From contig OY761989.1 in the NCBI GenBank assembly GCA_963665165.1, positions 186,001 to 250,000 of the forward strand: DNA of 64,000 nucleotides, written 5' to 3'. Source of the DNA: G963663315 sp963665165. Its GTDB lineage: Bacteria; Pseudomonadota; Gammaproteobacteria; Arenicellales; Poriferihabitantaceae. Below are positions 17,881 through 26,796 of this stretch, in pieces. The notes under the pieces were generated by a model. The model saw only the letters and a list, made by a program, of their open reading frames with translations, ran no database searches and was not told the origin of the DNA. A program made the position numbers and the translations under genes. Every line of letters starts with the position of its first letter. The first letter of the stretch is position 1.

Positions 17881-18759
17881 ATGGCGACCGAATCACCGAT
17901 GCTGACACTGGACCAGGAAGTTCTCGATCAATGGCTTGGCCGATGCAAGGAAACCCGGGATCGTATCGACGCCCGACCCGCGAATTTCCTGAAAGAAACC
18001 CTGAATCAGGACAGGCGGGACTTTCTGGAAGGCGACATCCTCCCGCCAGGCTGGCACTGGATGTACTTCCTGGAAACGCAGCGACTCGATCAACTCGGCG
18101 AAGACGGTCACGCTTCACTCAGCGGTTTCATGCCGCCAGTGGCGCTGCCGCAAAGGATGTGGGCCGGTTCGCGGCTGAAATTCCACAACCCTCTGGTGAT
18201 CGGCGAAGAAATCGTCAAGACTTCCACGATTGACCGCATCACCAGAAAGTACGGCGCCTCGGGTGAACTGGTTTTTGTCACCATACTGCACCGGTTTTTT
18301 TCAGGATCGACCTTGAAGCTCGAGGAAGGGCAGAATATTGTCTATCGCGGAAACGCGCCACCGGGAGCCCCGGCCAAGCCTCCAATTCCCGCAGCCCGGG
18401 ATGCCGACCACTCTGTAACTATCCACCCCAACAGCGTCCTGCTGTTCCGTTATTCAGCGCTCACCTTCAACAGCCATCGAATTCATTATGACCTGGATTA
18501 TTGCCGCCGGGTCGAGAATTTCCCCAATCTGGTGGTACACGGGCCACTGGTCGTCACGTTAATGCTGAAAGAGGCGCAGACCCGCGACAGATACAGGATC
18601 GAACGACATCTGGATGAATTCAATTTCAAGGCGCTCAGTCCACTGTTCAGTGACCAGGATTTCTCCATTCACCTGAAGGAACACGAAAACCACTGCGAAA
18701 TCTGGGCCGCCAACCCGAACGGAGACCTGGCGATGAACGCGACCCTGACCCTGGTCTGA
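17881..18759 (+). CDS. HTD2/MaoC-like hydratase (itaconyl- or mesaconyl-C4-CoA hydratase type)
   Basis: 292 residues, double hot-dog. The C-terminal half has LFRYSALTFNSHRIHYDLDY, the HTD2-type hydratase signature with catalytic Asn/His, followed by NLVVHGPLVVTLML. The N-terminal half carries the FAS1-like dehydratase part (LPPGWHWMYFLETQ). It adds water to, or removes it from, an unsaturated acyl-CoA. It begins 3 bases after the CoA-transferase, an arrangement known for Ict/Ich of itaconate breakdown and Mct/Meh of the 3-hydroxypropionate bicycle. Exact substrate is uncertain. Confidence 0.82.
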   Translation: MATESPMLTLDQEVLDQWLGRCKETRDRIDARPANFLKETLNQDRRDFLEGDILPPGWHWMYFLETQRLDQLGEDGHASLSGFMPPVALPQRMWAGSRLKFHNPLVIGEEIVKTSTIDRITRKYGASGELVFVTILHRFFSGSTLKLEEGQNIVYRGNAPPGAPAKPPIPAARDADHSVTIHPNSVLLFRYSALTFNSHRIHYDLDYCRRVENFPNLVVHGPLVVTLMLKEAQTRDRYRIERHLDEFNFKALSPLFSDQDFSIHLKEHENHCEIWAANPNGDLAMNATLTLV

Positions 18760-18801
18760 CGGCGTCCGGCTACTGAATGACAGCGATTACCATGCGCATC
18801 C

Positions 18802-19527
18802 TTATCCTTCCAGGGACCGGCACAGCGACATGAAATTGTCGTAAAGCTGTCTGGCGTTGCGGGCAAAGGAATCCATGCTGGCGTCGCTGTGTGCCCGGAT
18901 ATCCTCCAGGCCGGTCGGCCCCAGGGAATTTTCCAGCGCCTGCCGGTAAGCCGGAATTGCACCCCAGTTGCTGACCGTGTCCTGCTCGATCTCGACATGA
19001 TATTGCATGGACCAGGCACGGTCACCGACCCGCATCGCCTGCACACGGCATAAACCGGAAGAAGCCAGGACGGTGGTGTTTTCCGGCGGCTGGGCAACGC
19101 AGACCGAATGCCATTGCAGGCATTTCTGGGTGACCGGCATATTCGCGAAAATCGGATCTGATGCCCCCTCTTCGGTCAATTCCACCTCCATTACGCCGAT
19201 CTCGGGCGGGTTTTGCGGCCCGCAGGTACCGCCGAGTGCATCCGCCAGAAGCTGATGACCGAGACACAAGCCCAGGAAAGGCCTGTTCAGTTCGTTTACC
19301 CATTTACGAATGGCCCGTTTCTCGGCGATCATCCAGGGATGCTGATCGACATCCCATACATCCATCGGGCCACCCATCACCCACAACGCATCGTAACGCT
19401 CCAGCTCGGGAATCGGGTCGCCCGCGTCCAGTTCCACGGCATGCCACTCAATCCCGTCCTGTTTTAGAAAATCCCTTAAAATGCCCGGATGTTCACAGTC
19501 TATATGCTGAAAAACCAGGAGATTCAT
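18802..19527 (-). CDS. Class I glutamine amidotransferase-like protein
   Basis: 241 residues with the amidotransferase triad: nucleophile Cys in FLGLCLGHQLLADALGG, then His and Glu in SMQYHVEIE. MGGPMDVWDVDQHPW is the oxyanion-side loop. Similar stand-alone proteins are GMP-synthase-like or gamma-glutamyl hydrolases of unknown target. It lies 20 bases downstream of the HdrB-like gene on the same strand and may be the last gene of that operon, but there is no functional reason visible. Confidence 0.85.
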   Translation of the reverse strand: MNLLVFQHIDCEHPGILRDFLKQDGIEWHAVELDAGDPIPELERYDALWVMGGPMDVWDVDQHPWMIAEKRAIRKWVNELNRPFLGLCLGHQLLADALGGTCGPQNPPEIGVMEVELTEEGASDPIFANMPVTQKCLQWHSVCVAQPPENTTVLASSGLCRVQAMRVGDRAWSMQYHVEIEQDTVSNWGAIPAYRQALENSLGPTGLEDIRAHSDASMDSFARNARQLYDNFMSLCRSLEG

Positions 19528-19547
19528 GGGTTGACCCGGCTGATGGG

Positions 19548-20459
19548 CTATGCGGCGGCGATTTCTTCCAGCTTTTTCGCCCGGATCACCTGGCCGTTCA
19601 GTCCAGCCTCTTTGGCGGTGCCACCGTAAGCTACTGTCATCAACTGGCTGTAATAAACCACCGGCATTTTGAATTTCGTGTGGTAGGTCTTGTTGATCTG
19701 TTCCTGGTAAACCTCGACGTTCATCTGGCAGACCGGGCAGGGGGTGACGATCATATCGGCATCGTGATCATAAGCCGATTCAACGATTTCCTTTATCTGG
19801 GCCTGACTTTTCTCAGGCTCGGAGAAGGCCAGAGCGCCCCCGCAGCAGGTGACTTTCTGTTCATATTTGTCGGCGGCTTCGGCGCCCATGATCTCGACCA
19901 TTTTATCGAGGTATTTGGGATTCTCGAATGACTCGCCGTCAATACCGAACGGACGGTTGGTCTGGCAACCGACATAGCCTGCGATTTTCAATCCTTCCAG
20001 CGGCTTTTCTACAGGCGCTTCAAGCTCATCGTAACCGAAATCCTCGATCAGCACTTCGACCATATGACGAACCCCCTTGGCGGTGTCTTTGGTGATGTCC
20101 ACCTTGAGGCCGGCGTCGGCCAGAATGTTCCGGGTATCTGCCAGCAGTTGTTCCGACTTTGACAATCTTTCCACCGATTCCTTGGCGCCGAGCCAGCAGG
20201 CGGCACAGGTGGCGACGATATCCTGACCGGTATTGTGTTGCTGGGACAGGGCGATGTTTCTCGCATTCATCACATGACGGGGCAACTCGCCGCCTTCGCC
20301 ATAGCCAACCGACGCGCCGCAGCAATTCCAGTCGGGAATCTCGTTCAGCTTGATGTCCAGGGTCTTGCACATGGACTCCACAGATACCATGTAATTGGAG
20401 GCGGACGCGTTGCGTTCTGACGAGCAACCCGGATAAAACGAATATTCTTTTCTAGCCAT
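19548..20459 (-). CDS. hdrB: Heterodisulfide reductase subunit B-like protein (HdrB) of a Qmo-type complex
   Basis: 303 residues from the ATG at 20459 (MARKEYSFYPGC), which has an agagagg ribosome binding site; a TTG at 20468 is the alternative. Two cysteine-rich CCG domains are present: PDWNCCGAS with TCAACW in the first, and VTCCGGALAF with CPVCQMN in the second. In HdrB these bind noncubane Fe-S clusters that handle disulfides or transfer electrons in pairs. Signal or membrane segments are absent. The neighbours on the same strand are hdrC-like, qmoB-like and qmoA-like genes. Confidence 0.9.
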   Translation of the reverse strand: MARKEYSFYPGCSSERNASASNYMVSVESMCKTLDIKLNEIPDWNCCGASVGYGEGGELPRHVMNARNIALSQQHNTGQDIVATCAACWLGAKESVERLSKSEQLLADTRNILADAGLKVDITKDTAKGVRHMVEVLIEDFGYDELEAPVEKPLEGLKIAGYVGCQTNRPFGIDGESFENPKYLDKMVEIMGAEAADKYEQKVTCCGGALAFSEPEKSQAQIKEIVESAYDHDADMIVTPCPVCQMNVEVYQEQINKTYHTKFKMPVVYYSQLMTVAYGGTAKEAGLNGQVIRAKKLEEIAAA

Positions 20460-20475
20460 TTGAACCAAACCTCTC

Positions 20476-21114
20476 TTAATTGAATCCCTTTCGTTTATCC
20501 TCGATCTCGTAAGCCTTTTTGAGCATCTGCTGAAGCTGGGATTTTTGCTTGATCCCGCCGGACCTGAAAAATCCGAAAGGATTGAAGCGACGGGTCAACA
20601 GCATTCCGAGACCCACGTTTCGCATCGCGAAGGCGTTCCTGATTCCCTGGACAAAACCATTCATGAAATACAGCTTGAGGGACAATCGGGTTTCATTGAC
20701 CCGGCCGGTGACGCTGATGTTGTCCCAGAAAATCTTGGCGAACCGTTTTGTCGGGTTCATTTTGGGCGCGAGGCCGAGTCGATTGGCATAGTTCGCCAGA
20801 CCATGCATGATATGGGTGATCGGAAGACCTCGCGGGCAACGCACAATGCAGTTGTAGCAGGAAGTGCACATCCACATCGACTCACTGCCGAGCACCTCTT
20901 CCCGCTGCCCCGCCCGGATCATCATGAACAATTCCTGCGGCGGGTGGTCCCAGGCGTTGCCCAGCGGGCAGGAACCGGAACAGACTCCGCACTGCATGCA
21001 CATTTTCACCCAGTCCCCTTCCTCGACATTGGCCTCGACTTCCCTGAGGAAACTGTTTCGATATTTCTCGATCATCGCCGCATTGGCATCGGATGGCGCT
21101 GTAGCGGGATGCAT
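20476..21114 (-). CDS. hdrC: Heterodisulfide reductase subunit C-like protein (HdrC) of a Qmo-type complex
   Basis: 212 residues with two four-cysteine 4Fe-4S motifs, CMQCGVCSGSCPLG and CTSCYNCIVRCPRG, which relay electrons. There is no membrane anchor: the C-terminal 100 residues are basic and soluble. The canonical QmoC of sulfate reducers fuses an HdrC part with a haem b membrane part, and that is missing here. It sits 2 bases after the qmoB-like gene and 16 before hdrB, a tight operon. Confidence 0.9.
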   Translation of the reverse strand: MHPATAPSDANAAMIEKYRNSFLREVEANVEEGDWVKMCMQCGVCSGSCPLGNAWDHPPQELFMMIRAGQREEVLGSESMWMCTSCYNCIVRCPRGLPITHIMHGLANYANRLGLAPKMNPTKRFAKIFWDNISVTGRVNETRLSLKLYFMNGFVQGIRNAFAMRNVGLGMLLTRRFNPFGFFRSGGIKQKSQLQQMLKKAYEIEDKRKGFN

Positions 21115-21116
21115 GA

Positions 21117-23357
21117 TTAAAAGCCCTTGAATGGATTCATACCGATTTCGTCGATGCGCGCCGCGTATTCATTGATCAGCCGGGGTACACGGTCAATGTC
21201 GGTAATTTCCACTTCATACGCCTGCACCCGCTCCGGTTCAAGCTGCAACTGGCTCAGGGTATCATCGACCTTGCTCATACGCTCGTGGGCCAGTCTTGAG
21301 CCGTCAACGAAATGACACTGATAGTCCTCGCCTTTCTTGCAACCCATCAACATGATGCCATCGAATCCCGAATTCAGCGCATCGGTTATCCAGATCAGAT
21401 TGACCGATCCCAGGCAACGGATCGGTACGATACGTACAAACGCGTTGTATTCAATCCGGTTGTGGCCCGCCATGTCCAATGCCGGATAGGCGTCATTCTC
21501 ACATGCCAGAATCAGAATTCGCGGTTTCTCATCAAACTCATCGGGCATGTCGATGCTTTTGATCTGCTGGCCCACGGTATCGACCGAATAGTTTTCAAAG
21601 GAAATGACCCGAACCGGGCAGGCGCCCATACAGGTACCGCATCGCCGGCAGCGGGATTCATTGAAAACGGGGTAACCGGCCTGATCTTCATCAATGGCGC
21701 CAAATGGGCACTCAACGGTACAACGCTTGCATTGTGTGCAACCTTCGCGCCGAAAGGAAGGGTAGGACAAATCCCCGGACCTTGGATGGGCCGCGCGGCC
21801 CATTGCAGCCCCTTCCACCGCCTGTATGGCTTTCATCGCGGCTCCGGTGGCGTCTTCAACGGACTGCACGATGTCCATGGGCCGGCGCACCGGGCCACAG
21901 CTGTAAATTCCGGTTCGGCGGGTTTCATAAGGGAAGCAGATAAAATGCGAATCGCTGAAACCATGTTTCAGATGGGGCATGTCCGGCCCCTGCCGATAGT
22001 CGAGATTCAGGATTGAATCGACATTCACCCTGACCTGGCCTCCGTTGGTCCCGGAGTCAGCGGGGGCATTGATGTCGATCCCGGAATTCGGCACTTGTCC
22101 GGTTGCCAGAACCACCAGGTCGGACTGGAGCGTCACCTCCTGATCCAGAATATGGTCCTGCAAAACCACATCGAGCTGTCCCGGACCGGATTGAACTGCC
22201 GCCTCGCTCACCGAATGGACCGTACCGTTGGTGAAGACCACGCCTTTCAGTTGCGCCGAACGGTAGAAATCCTCGCCATTGCCGGGCGTTCGCAGGTCGC
22301 TGTAGATCACATGGGTTTCGACATCGGGATTCCGGTCCTTGAAATACATCGCCTGCTTGATGCTGACATTGCAGCAATAACCGGAACAATACGGCAGGTG
22401 GCCCGGTTTTTCCGAGCGTTGACCGGCGCATTGTACGAACACCACGCTCTCAACCGGCCTGCCATCGGAAGGCCGCGTGATCGCCTGACCATCCGCCGCG
22501 CGGGCCAGTTCCTCAAGTCCGGTTTGATCCACTACGTCGGCAGTCTGGCCATAACTGAATTCGGGCAATTGTCTGGCGTCATAGCGGGTGAAACCGCTGG
22601 CCTGTACGATGGCGCCGACATTTTCAGTACTGGTCGCCCCGCTTTCCGTCGAAATATCGACGCTGAACTGTCCCGGCGAACCGCTGGTCCGGGTCACTGT
22701 GGCATTCAGGAATACCGTGATGTTGACCTCGGTTTCGACCTGGCTGATCCATTCGCCGAGAGGGTTGACCTGTGGATCCGCATACGGTTCCCTGGCCGGC
22801 AAGACCCGATGGAAGTCCTTCACCCACCCTCCCAGAGTGGCCTTTTTCTCGACCAGCAACACCTCGTAATCGGCTTTGGCCGCCTCAAGCGCAACGGTGA
22901 TGCCGCTGATGCCGCCGCCGACAACCAGTATCCGCTTGTTCACGCCGCGCGCGGGATTGGAAGCGGGCTGCTTCATGAATTTGGCCTCGGTACAGGCCAT
23001 GCGCACATAGTCGTCCGCCATATCCTGGGTCAAATCCCTGGCTTCCGGGGTATCCGGTTGACTCCAGATCACCCCTTCACGCAGGTTCGCCCTGGCAACG
23101 GCTACGTCCTCCATGTTGAAGGCTTCGGTTTTCGCTCTCCGGGAGCAGGCCCCCAACACGACATGGGTCACGCCCTGGTCTTCGATATCCCGGCGAATCA
23201 GGGACAGGCCGTCGTCACCGCACAGGTAATCATGGCATCTGGAAATGTCGGCGCCACCCTGCGCCCCGGCAATATCCACCAACCGGTCGATATCCAGTCG
23301 CTCTCCCAAGCCACAGCCTTTGCAAATATACGCCGCTGTTTTCATCCCGTTCGACAT
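21117..23357 (-). CDS. qmoB: QmoB-like FAD/iron-sulfur subunit with MvhD domain
   Basis: 746 residues. Domain order: N-terminal Cys-containing segment (YICKGCGLGERL); HdrA-type FAD domain from about 140 (ILVVGGGISGITVALEAAKA, LVEKKATLGG); the conserved VVFVQCAGQRS and CSGYCCNVSIKQAM block; two 4Fe-4S motifs CTQCKRCTVECPFGAI and CRRCGTCMGACPVRVI; and a C-terminal MvhD-like domain (about 600-720, PIRCLGSVNLIWITDAL, GCKKGEDYQCHF). This matches QmoB of quinone-interacting oxidoreductases that exchange electrons with APS reductase. The MvhD part usually connects to an electron partner. Confidence 0.9.
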   Translation of the reverse strand: MSNGMKTAAYICKGCGLGERLDIDRLVDIAGAQGGADISRCHDYLCGDDGLSLIRRDIEDQGVTHVVLGACSRRAKTEAFNMEDVAVARANLREGVIWSQPDTPEARDLTQDMADDYVRMACTEAKFMKQPASNPARGVNKRILVVGGGISGITVALEAAKADYEVLLVEKKATLGGWVKDFHRVLPAREPYADPQVNPLGEWISQVETEVNITVFLNATVTRTSGSPGQFSVDISTESGATSTENVGAIVQASGFTRYDARQLPEFSYGQTADVVDQTGLEELARAADGQAITRPSDGRPVESVVFVQCAGQRSEKPGHLPYCSGYCCNVSIKQAMYFKDRNPDVETHVIYSDLRTPGNGEDFYRSAQLKGVVFTNGTVHSVSEAAVQSGPGQLDVVLQDHILDQEVTLQSDLVVLATGQVPNSGIDINAPADSGTNGGQVRVNVDSILNLDYRQGPDMPHLKHGFSDSHFICFPYETRRTGIYSCGPVRRPMDIVQSVEDATGAAMKAIQAVEGAAMGRAAHPRSGDLSYPSFRREGCTQCKRCTVECPFGAIDEDQAGYPVFNESRCRRCGTCMGACPVRVISFENYSVDTVGQQIKSIDMPDEFDEKPRILILACENDAYPALDMAGHNRIEYNAFVRIVPIRCLGSVNLIWITDALNSGFDGIMLMGCKKGEDYQCHFVDGSRLAHERMSKVDDTLSQLQLEPERVQAYEVEITDIDRVPRLINEYAARIDEIGMNPFKGF

Positions 23358-23363
23358 TTCCGG

Positions 23364-24656
23364 TTACGCGGACACGGTATTGACCACCTGGATTGCGCGC
23401 AGCGCCGCCGCGGTCGCGCTCTGCACAGAGCGGTTCACGTCAAGGGGATTGGTTGCGCAGCCGGCGCCAAAAACACCTCCATTGGCGGGATCCAGCTCGA
23501 TGAAGCCGCTGGTATCGATGCTCAGGCCATGCCCGGTGTCGATCACCGACCTGAAATCCAGGTTCGGCTCCATTCCGACTGCCAGCACCACCAGGTCATG
23601 CGGGTTTTCATATCGTTTATAGCCGTGGGTATCGACGCCTTTCAAAACCGGCCTGCCGGTTTCCGGGTCCCTGGCGATACTGGCGACCTTGGATTTGACA
23701 AAACGCACTTTTTCATCCGCCCGCACTTTCTTCTCGAAATCCTCAAACCGGTCGATAGTGCGAATGTCGATATAGTAAATCGTCGCCCTGGCGCTGTCAT
23801 CGTCACCAAACTGTTCGCCAATATAGGTGCTTTGCTTCAATGAAGCCATGCAACAGATCCTCGAACAATGCGACAAGTGGTTTCGATCACGCGAACCGGC
23901 GCATTGAATGAAGGCAATGTCCTTCGCCGGCTCTCCGTTGGAAAGTCTGACCAGCTTGCCGCCAGTCGGGCCATAAGGGTCCATCATCCGTTCGAGTTCG
24001 ACACTGGTAATGACATCTTCGTACTGCTCATAGCCGTAGGGTTCTATACGGGCGGCGTCATAAGGGCGCCAGCCAGTCGCAAATACGACAGCGCCGCATG
24101 TAAGGTTAATCGTCTGCTCCCGCATTTCCAGGTCAATCGCATCCACCGGGCAGGCGGCCCTGGCCTTCTCTCCCTGTTCATTGCCGACAATGGACGGATC
24201 AAGCACATAGCGCTGGGGGTAAGCCATGTTGTGGGGCAGGTAAGCCGCCTTGATTTTGTTGAGTCCGTAATTGTGGGGATCGTCGATTTCGGCATCCACC
24301 ACTTTTGCGCAACTGCCGCAAGCCGTGCAGTTTTCCTTCACATAGCGCGGACGAATCCGGATGGTTGCGGTATAGTCTCCCGCACGGCCGCTCAGGGTTT
24401 CCACTTCGGCCATGGTCAGAATCCGCAGGCGCCGGTTCGCCTTGATCCTTCGGAAATTGATTTCCTGCCCGCAGCTCGGACGGCAGAGCTTGGGGAAGTA
24501 CTTGTAGAGTTGGGAAACCCGTCCGCCCAGCGCCGGATTTTTTTCGACAAGAATGACATCCTTGCCGCATTCAGCGGCTTCAAGAGCAGTCGTGATGCCG
24601 CTGATGCCACCGCCGACAACCAGAATGGTCTCATTTGTGGCAATGATATCGTTCAT
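23364..24656 (-). CDS. qmoA: QmoA-like FAD subunit (HdrA family)
   Basis: 430 residues. N-terminal Rossmann motif ILVVGGGISGITTALEAAEC, then LVEKNPALGGRVSQLYKYFP with the Cys pair KLCRPSCG. A cysteine segment follows (CTACGSC and ARAACPVDAI), and then the HdrA block FIQCAGSRDRNHLSHCSRIC with CCMASLKQST. Six bases from qmoB. QmoA and QmoB form the flavin core that, in sulfate reducers and sulfur oxidisers, couples the quinone pool to APS reductase. It is the first gene of the operon; about 200 bases upstream separate it from a co-directional phosphoesterase gene. Confidence 0.9.
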   Translation of the reverse strand: MNDIIATNETILVVGGGISGITTALEAAECGKDVILVEKNPALGGRVSQLYKYFPKLCRPSCGQEINFRRIKANRRLRILTMAEVETLSGRAGDYTATIRIRPRYVKENCTACGSCAKVVDAEIDDPHNYGLNKIKAAYLPHNMAYPQRYVLDPSIVGNEQGEKARAACPVDAIDLEMREQTINLTCGAVVFATGWRPYDAARIEPYGYEQYEDVITSVELERMMDPYGPTGGKLVRLSNGEPAKDIAFIQCAGSRDRNHLSHCSRICCMASLKQSTYIGEQFGDDDSARATIYYIDIRTIDRFEDFEKKVRADEKVRFVKSKVASIARDPETGRPVLKGVDTHGYKRYENPHDLVVLAVGMEPNLDFRSVIDTGHGLSIDTSGFIELDPANGGVFGAGCATNPLDVNRSVQSATAAALRAIQVVNTVSA

Positions 24657-24853
24657 ACTGTGATTGATTCGCCTGGCCCGGAGCTTGTGGATACAACCTC
24701 TTACTATACGGGTTTCTCATACAATAGACCAGTCTGCGGCTGGACTTGTTCCCACAAGTATTTCCAATATAGCAATAGAGAATGTGTATTTCCCCGGCCA
24801 GGCAATCTTATCGTATTGATCACGATCATCCTCATCCATGCCGAACCGGATAT

Positions 24854-25804
24854 CTATTCAGTCGCAGTCGCCTGGTTTCGTTTCTGGCGTTCGTAAAGGA
24901 TTGTTCGGTCCGCCGCTATGAATCTGAACGTCATTGTGTCCGGCTCCACTTCGATCTCCAGAAACCCGTACTCACTCGCTCCGAAATGGTGCTCCGGATT
25001 TTCCTTGAATGAGGACAATGTCGCTCCACCTCCCCCTGAAATGAACTGGTCCGCCTGGCAGTTATCGATATCCAGATGTTCCAGATGATGGGCATGGCCG
25101 GAAAGGAATGTGTCCACATGATCGCAAATGGCGCGGCTGACAAATATTCCACCCAGGCCCCCGCCCCGGTGTCTGCCACCGCCCTTACTCTGCGAAGCGA
25201 GAGGATGGTGGCCGTAAGCGATGGACCAGGGAGTCGAACGGTCTCCCAGGGCGGGGAGCGCGGTATGTATGAATATTGGACTGACCGTGTCGATTACATA
25301 CAACGCCAGAAGGTCCTCAAACAGTACCTGGTAATGTCGGTGCGGAAACCACCAGCGAGGATTGATCGTGTCCGCTTCTTTCCAGATCCACGGATCGCCG
25401 TCATAGTCATGGTTACCGAGGGCCGAAAAGATTGGAAGAGCCTGCAGGCACTCGCTGCCATACATGTCGAAAACATACTCATCCCAACGCGGGTCTTCCA
25501 GCGTTTTTGTACCATTCGGGTAGATCAGGTCACCCAGAAAAAGCAGGGCGTCGGGTTTTTGTTGTTTGCATCTTTCCTCCATCGCATCGGCAACATCGCT
25601 CTGCGCCACCCCGCCATAGCCGGAGTCCCCCAGGGCGAACAATACCACTCGCTGGTCATGAGCCACGACCTTGACCGGGGGAGTATCGACAAACTCCGGA
25701 TATTTCGACAGTTTTCCGTATATTTTGATGGCCGCGACCACCACGATGACCATAGTCAGGGCAATCAGCGCGACCAGGACTCTTGTCAACAACCTCATCC
25801 GCAT
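24854..25804 (-). CDS. Membrane-anchored metallophosphoesterase (purple-acid-phosphatase-like)
   Basis: 316 residues. One N-terminal membrane segment or uncleaved signal (residues 7-27, TRVLVALIALTMVIVVVAAI) is followed by a calcineurin-like domain. Metal-binding motifs in order: LFALGDSGYGG, FLGDLIYP, SALGNHDYDG, IAYGHHPLAS and FLSGHAHHLEHL. It should hydrolyse phosphate esters outside the inner membrane; the substrate is unknown. Divergent from the CbbQ-like ATPase gene. The 24657-24853 gap holds no further recognisable gene and should contain the qmo promoter. Confidence 0.85.
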   Translation of the reverse strand: MRMRLLTRVLVALIALTMVIVVVAAIKIYGKLSKYPEFVDTPPVKVVAHDQRVVLFALGDSGYGGVAQSDVADAMEERCKQQKPDALLFLGDLIYPNGTKTLEDPRWDEYVFDMYGSECLQALPIFSALGNHDYDGDPWIWKEADTINPRWWFPHRHYQVLFEDLLALYVIDTVSPIFIHTALPALGDRSTPWSIAYGHHPLASQSKGGGRHRGGGLGGIFVSRAICDHVDTFLSGHAHHLEHLDIDNCQADQFISGGGGATLSSFKENPEHHFGASEYGFLEIEVEPDTMTFRFIAADRTILYERQKRNQATATE

Positions 25805-25976
25805 ATCCGGCGCTCCCGGGTTTGGTTTTCATATCACCGGATTGTAACCGTTCGATAAACAGGCGGGAACCTGATACACTTGCCTGCACTGCCAGATTCC
25901 TGCAATCATGGCCGAAAACACGCCAGGGCGCCCCACTGAAGGAACTCCCGCAATCAACAACCATCCCCTGTGAACG

Positions 25977-26786
25977 ATGACTGCTGACCTCGATCTCAAG
26001 GAATACCGGATCCCGGACGAGCCATTCTACTCTCCCCAGAGAAACGAGGTGGAGTTGTTTGAAGCCGCCTGCAAAAACGGGATCCCGGTACTGCTGAAAG
26101 GCCCGACAGGATGCGGAAAGACCCGATTCATGGAGCACATGGCATGGAAATTAAAGCGCCCCCTGATTACCGTTTCCTGTCATGACGACCTGACCGCTTC
26201 GGACCTGGTGGGCCGATACCTGATCATAGGCGGCGAGACGCGATGGTCGGACGGCCCCCTTACGCGGGCAGTACGCGGCGGCGGCATCTGCTATCTCGAT
26301 GAAATCGTCGAAGCGCGCAAGGACACCACCGTCGTCATCCATCCGTTGGCGGATGACCGCAGGGTTTTGCCGATCGAGAAAACCGGCGAGTTGCTGGCCG
26401 CCTCCGACCGGTTTTGTCTGTCGATATCGTACAACCCCGGCTACCAGAGCGTACTCAAGGACCTGAAACAAAGCACCCGGCAACGCTTTATTTCAATTGA
26501 ATTCGACTACCCCCCGGCCCGGCATGAAACCGATATAATCGTACAGGAATCGGGCCTCGACAAAGAAACGGCGGCCCGCCTGGTGAAATATGCGGGAATG
26601 ACCCGGAACCTCAAGGGCAGTGGCCTGGAAGAAGGCGCCAGTACCCGACTGCTGGTGCATGCGGCAAAGTTGATGGTCAGCGGCATCAGTCCGAGAGACG
26701 CCTGCCGCGGCGCCATATCGGAAACCTTGAGTGACGACCCGGACATGCTCAAGGCCGTAAGTGAACTGAGCGCTTCGCTGTTTTGA
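25977..26786 (+). CDS. CbbQ/NirQ/NorQ-type AAA+ ATPase (MoxR group)
   Basis: 269 residues. Walker A GPTGCGKTR (42-50), Walker B GGGICYLDEIVEAR, sensor 1 SISYNPGYQSVLKDLK and arginine residues in KQSTRQRFISIEF. CbbQ and NorQ ATPases work with a von Willebrand factor A partner (CbbO, NorD) to remodel or activate a metalloenzyme such as RuBisCO or nitric oxide reductase. No such partner, RuBisCO or norCB gene is in the window. It is followed after 10 bases by rpiA, a pentose-phosphate enzyme, which would fit a CO2-fixation context. That link is inference. Confidence 0.87.
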   Translation: MTADLDLKEYRIPDEPFYSPQRNEVELFEAACKNGIPVLLKGPTGCGKTRFMEHMAWKLKRPLITVSCHDDLTASDLVGRYLIIGGETRWSDGPLTRAVRGGGICYLDEIVEARKDTTVVIHPLADDRRVLPIEKTGELLAASDRFCLSISYNPGYQSVLKDLKQSTRQRFISIEFDYPPARHETDIIVQESGLDKETAARLVKYAGMTRNLKGSGLEEGASTRLLVHAAKLMVSGISPRDACRGAISETLSDDPDMLKAVSELSASLF

Positions 26787-26796
26787 TGAAACAACC

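Noticed and set aside
22095..23843. 582-codon plus-strand open frame
   Set aside because: It is the antisense shadow of the qmoB and qmoA genes, whose motifs are unmistakable; the product has no recognisable domain.
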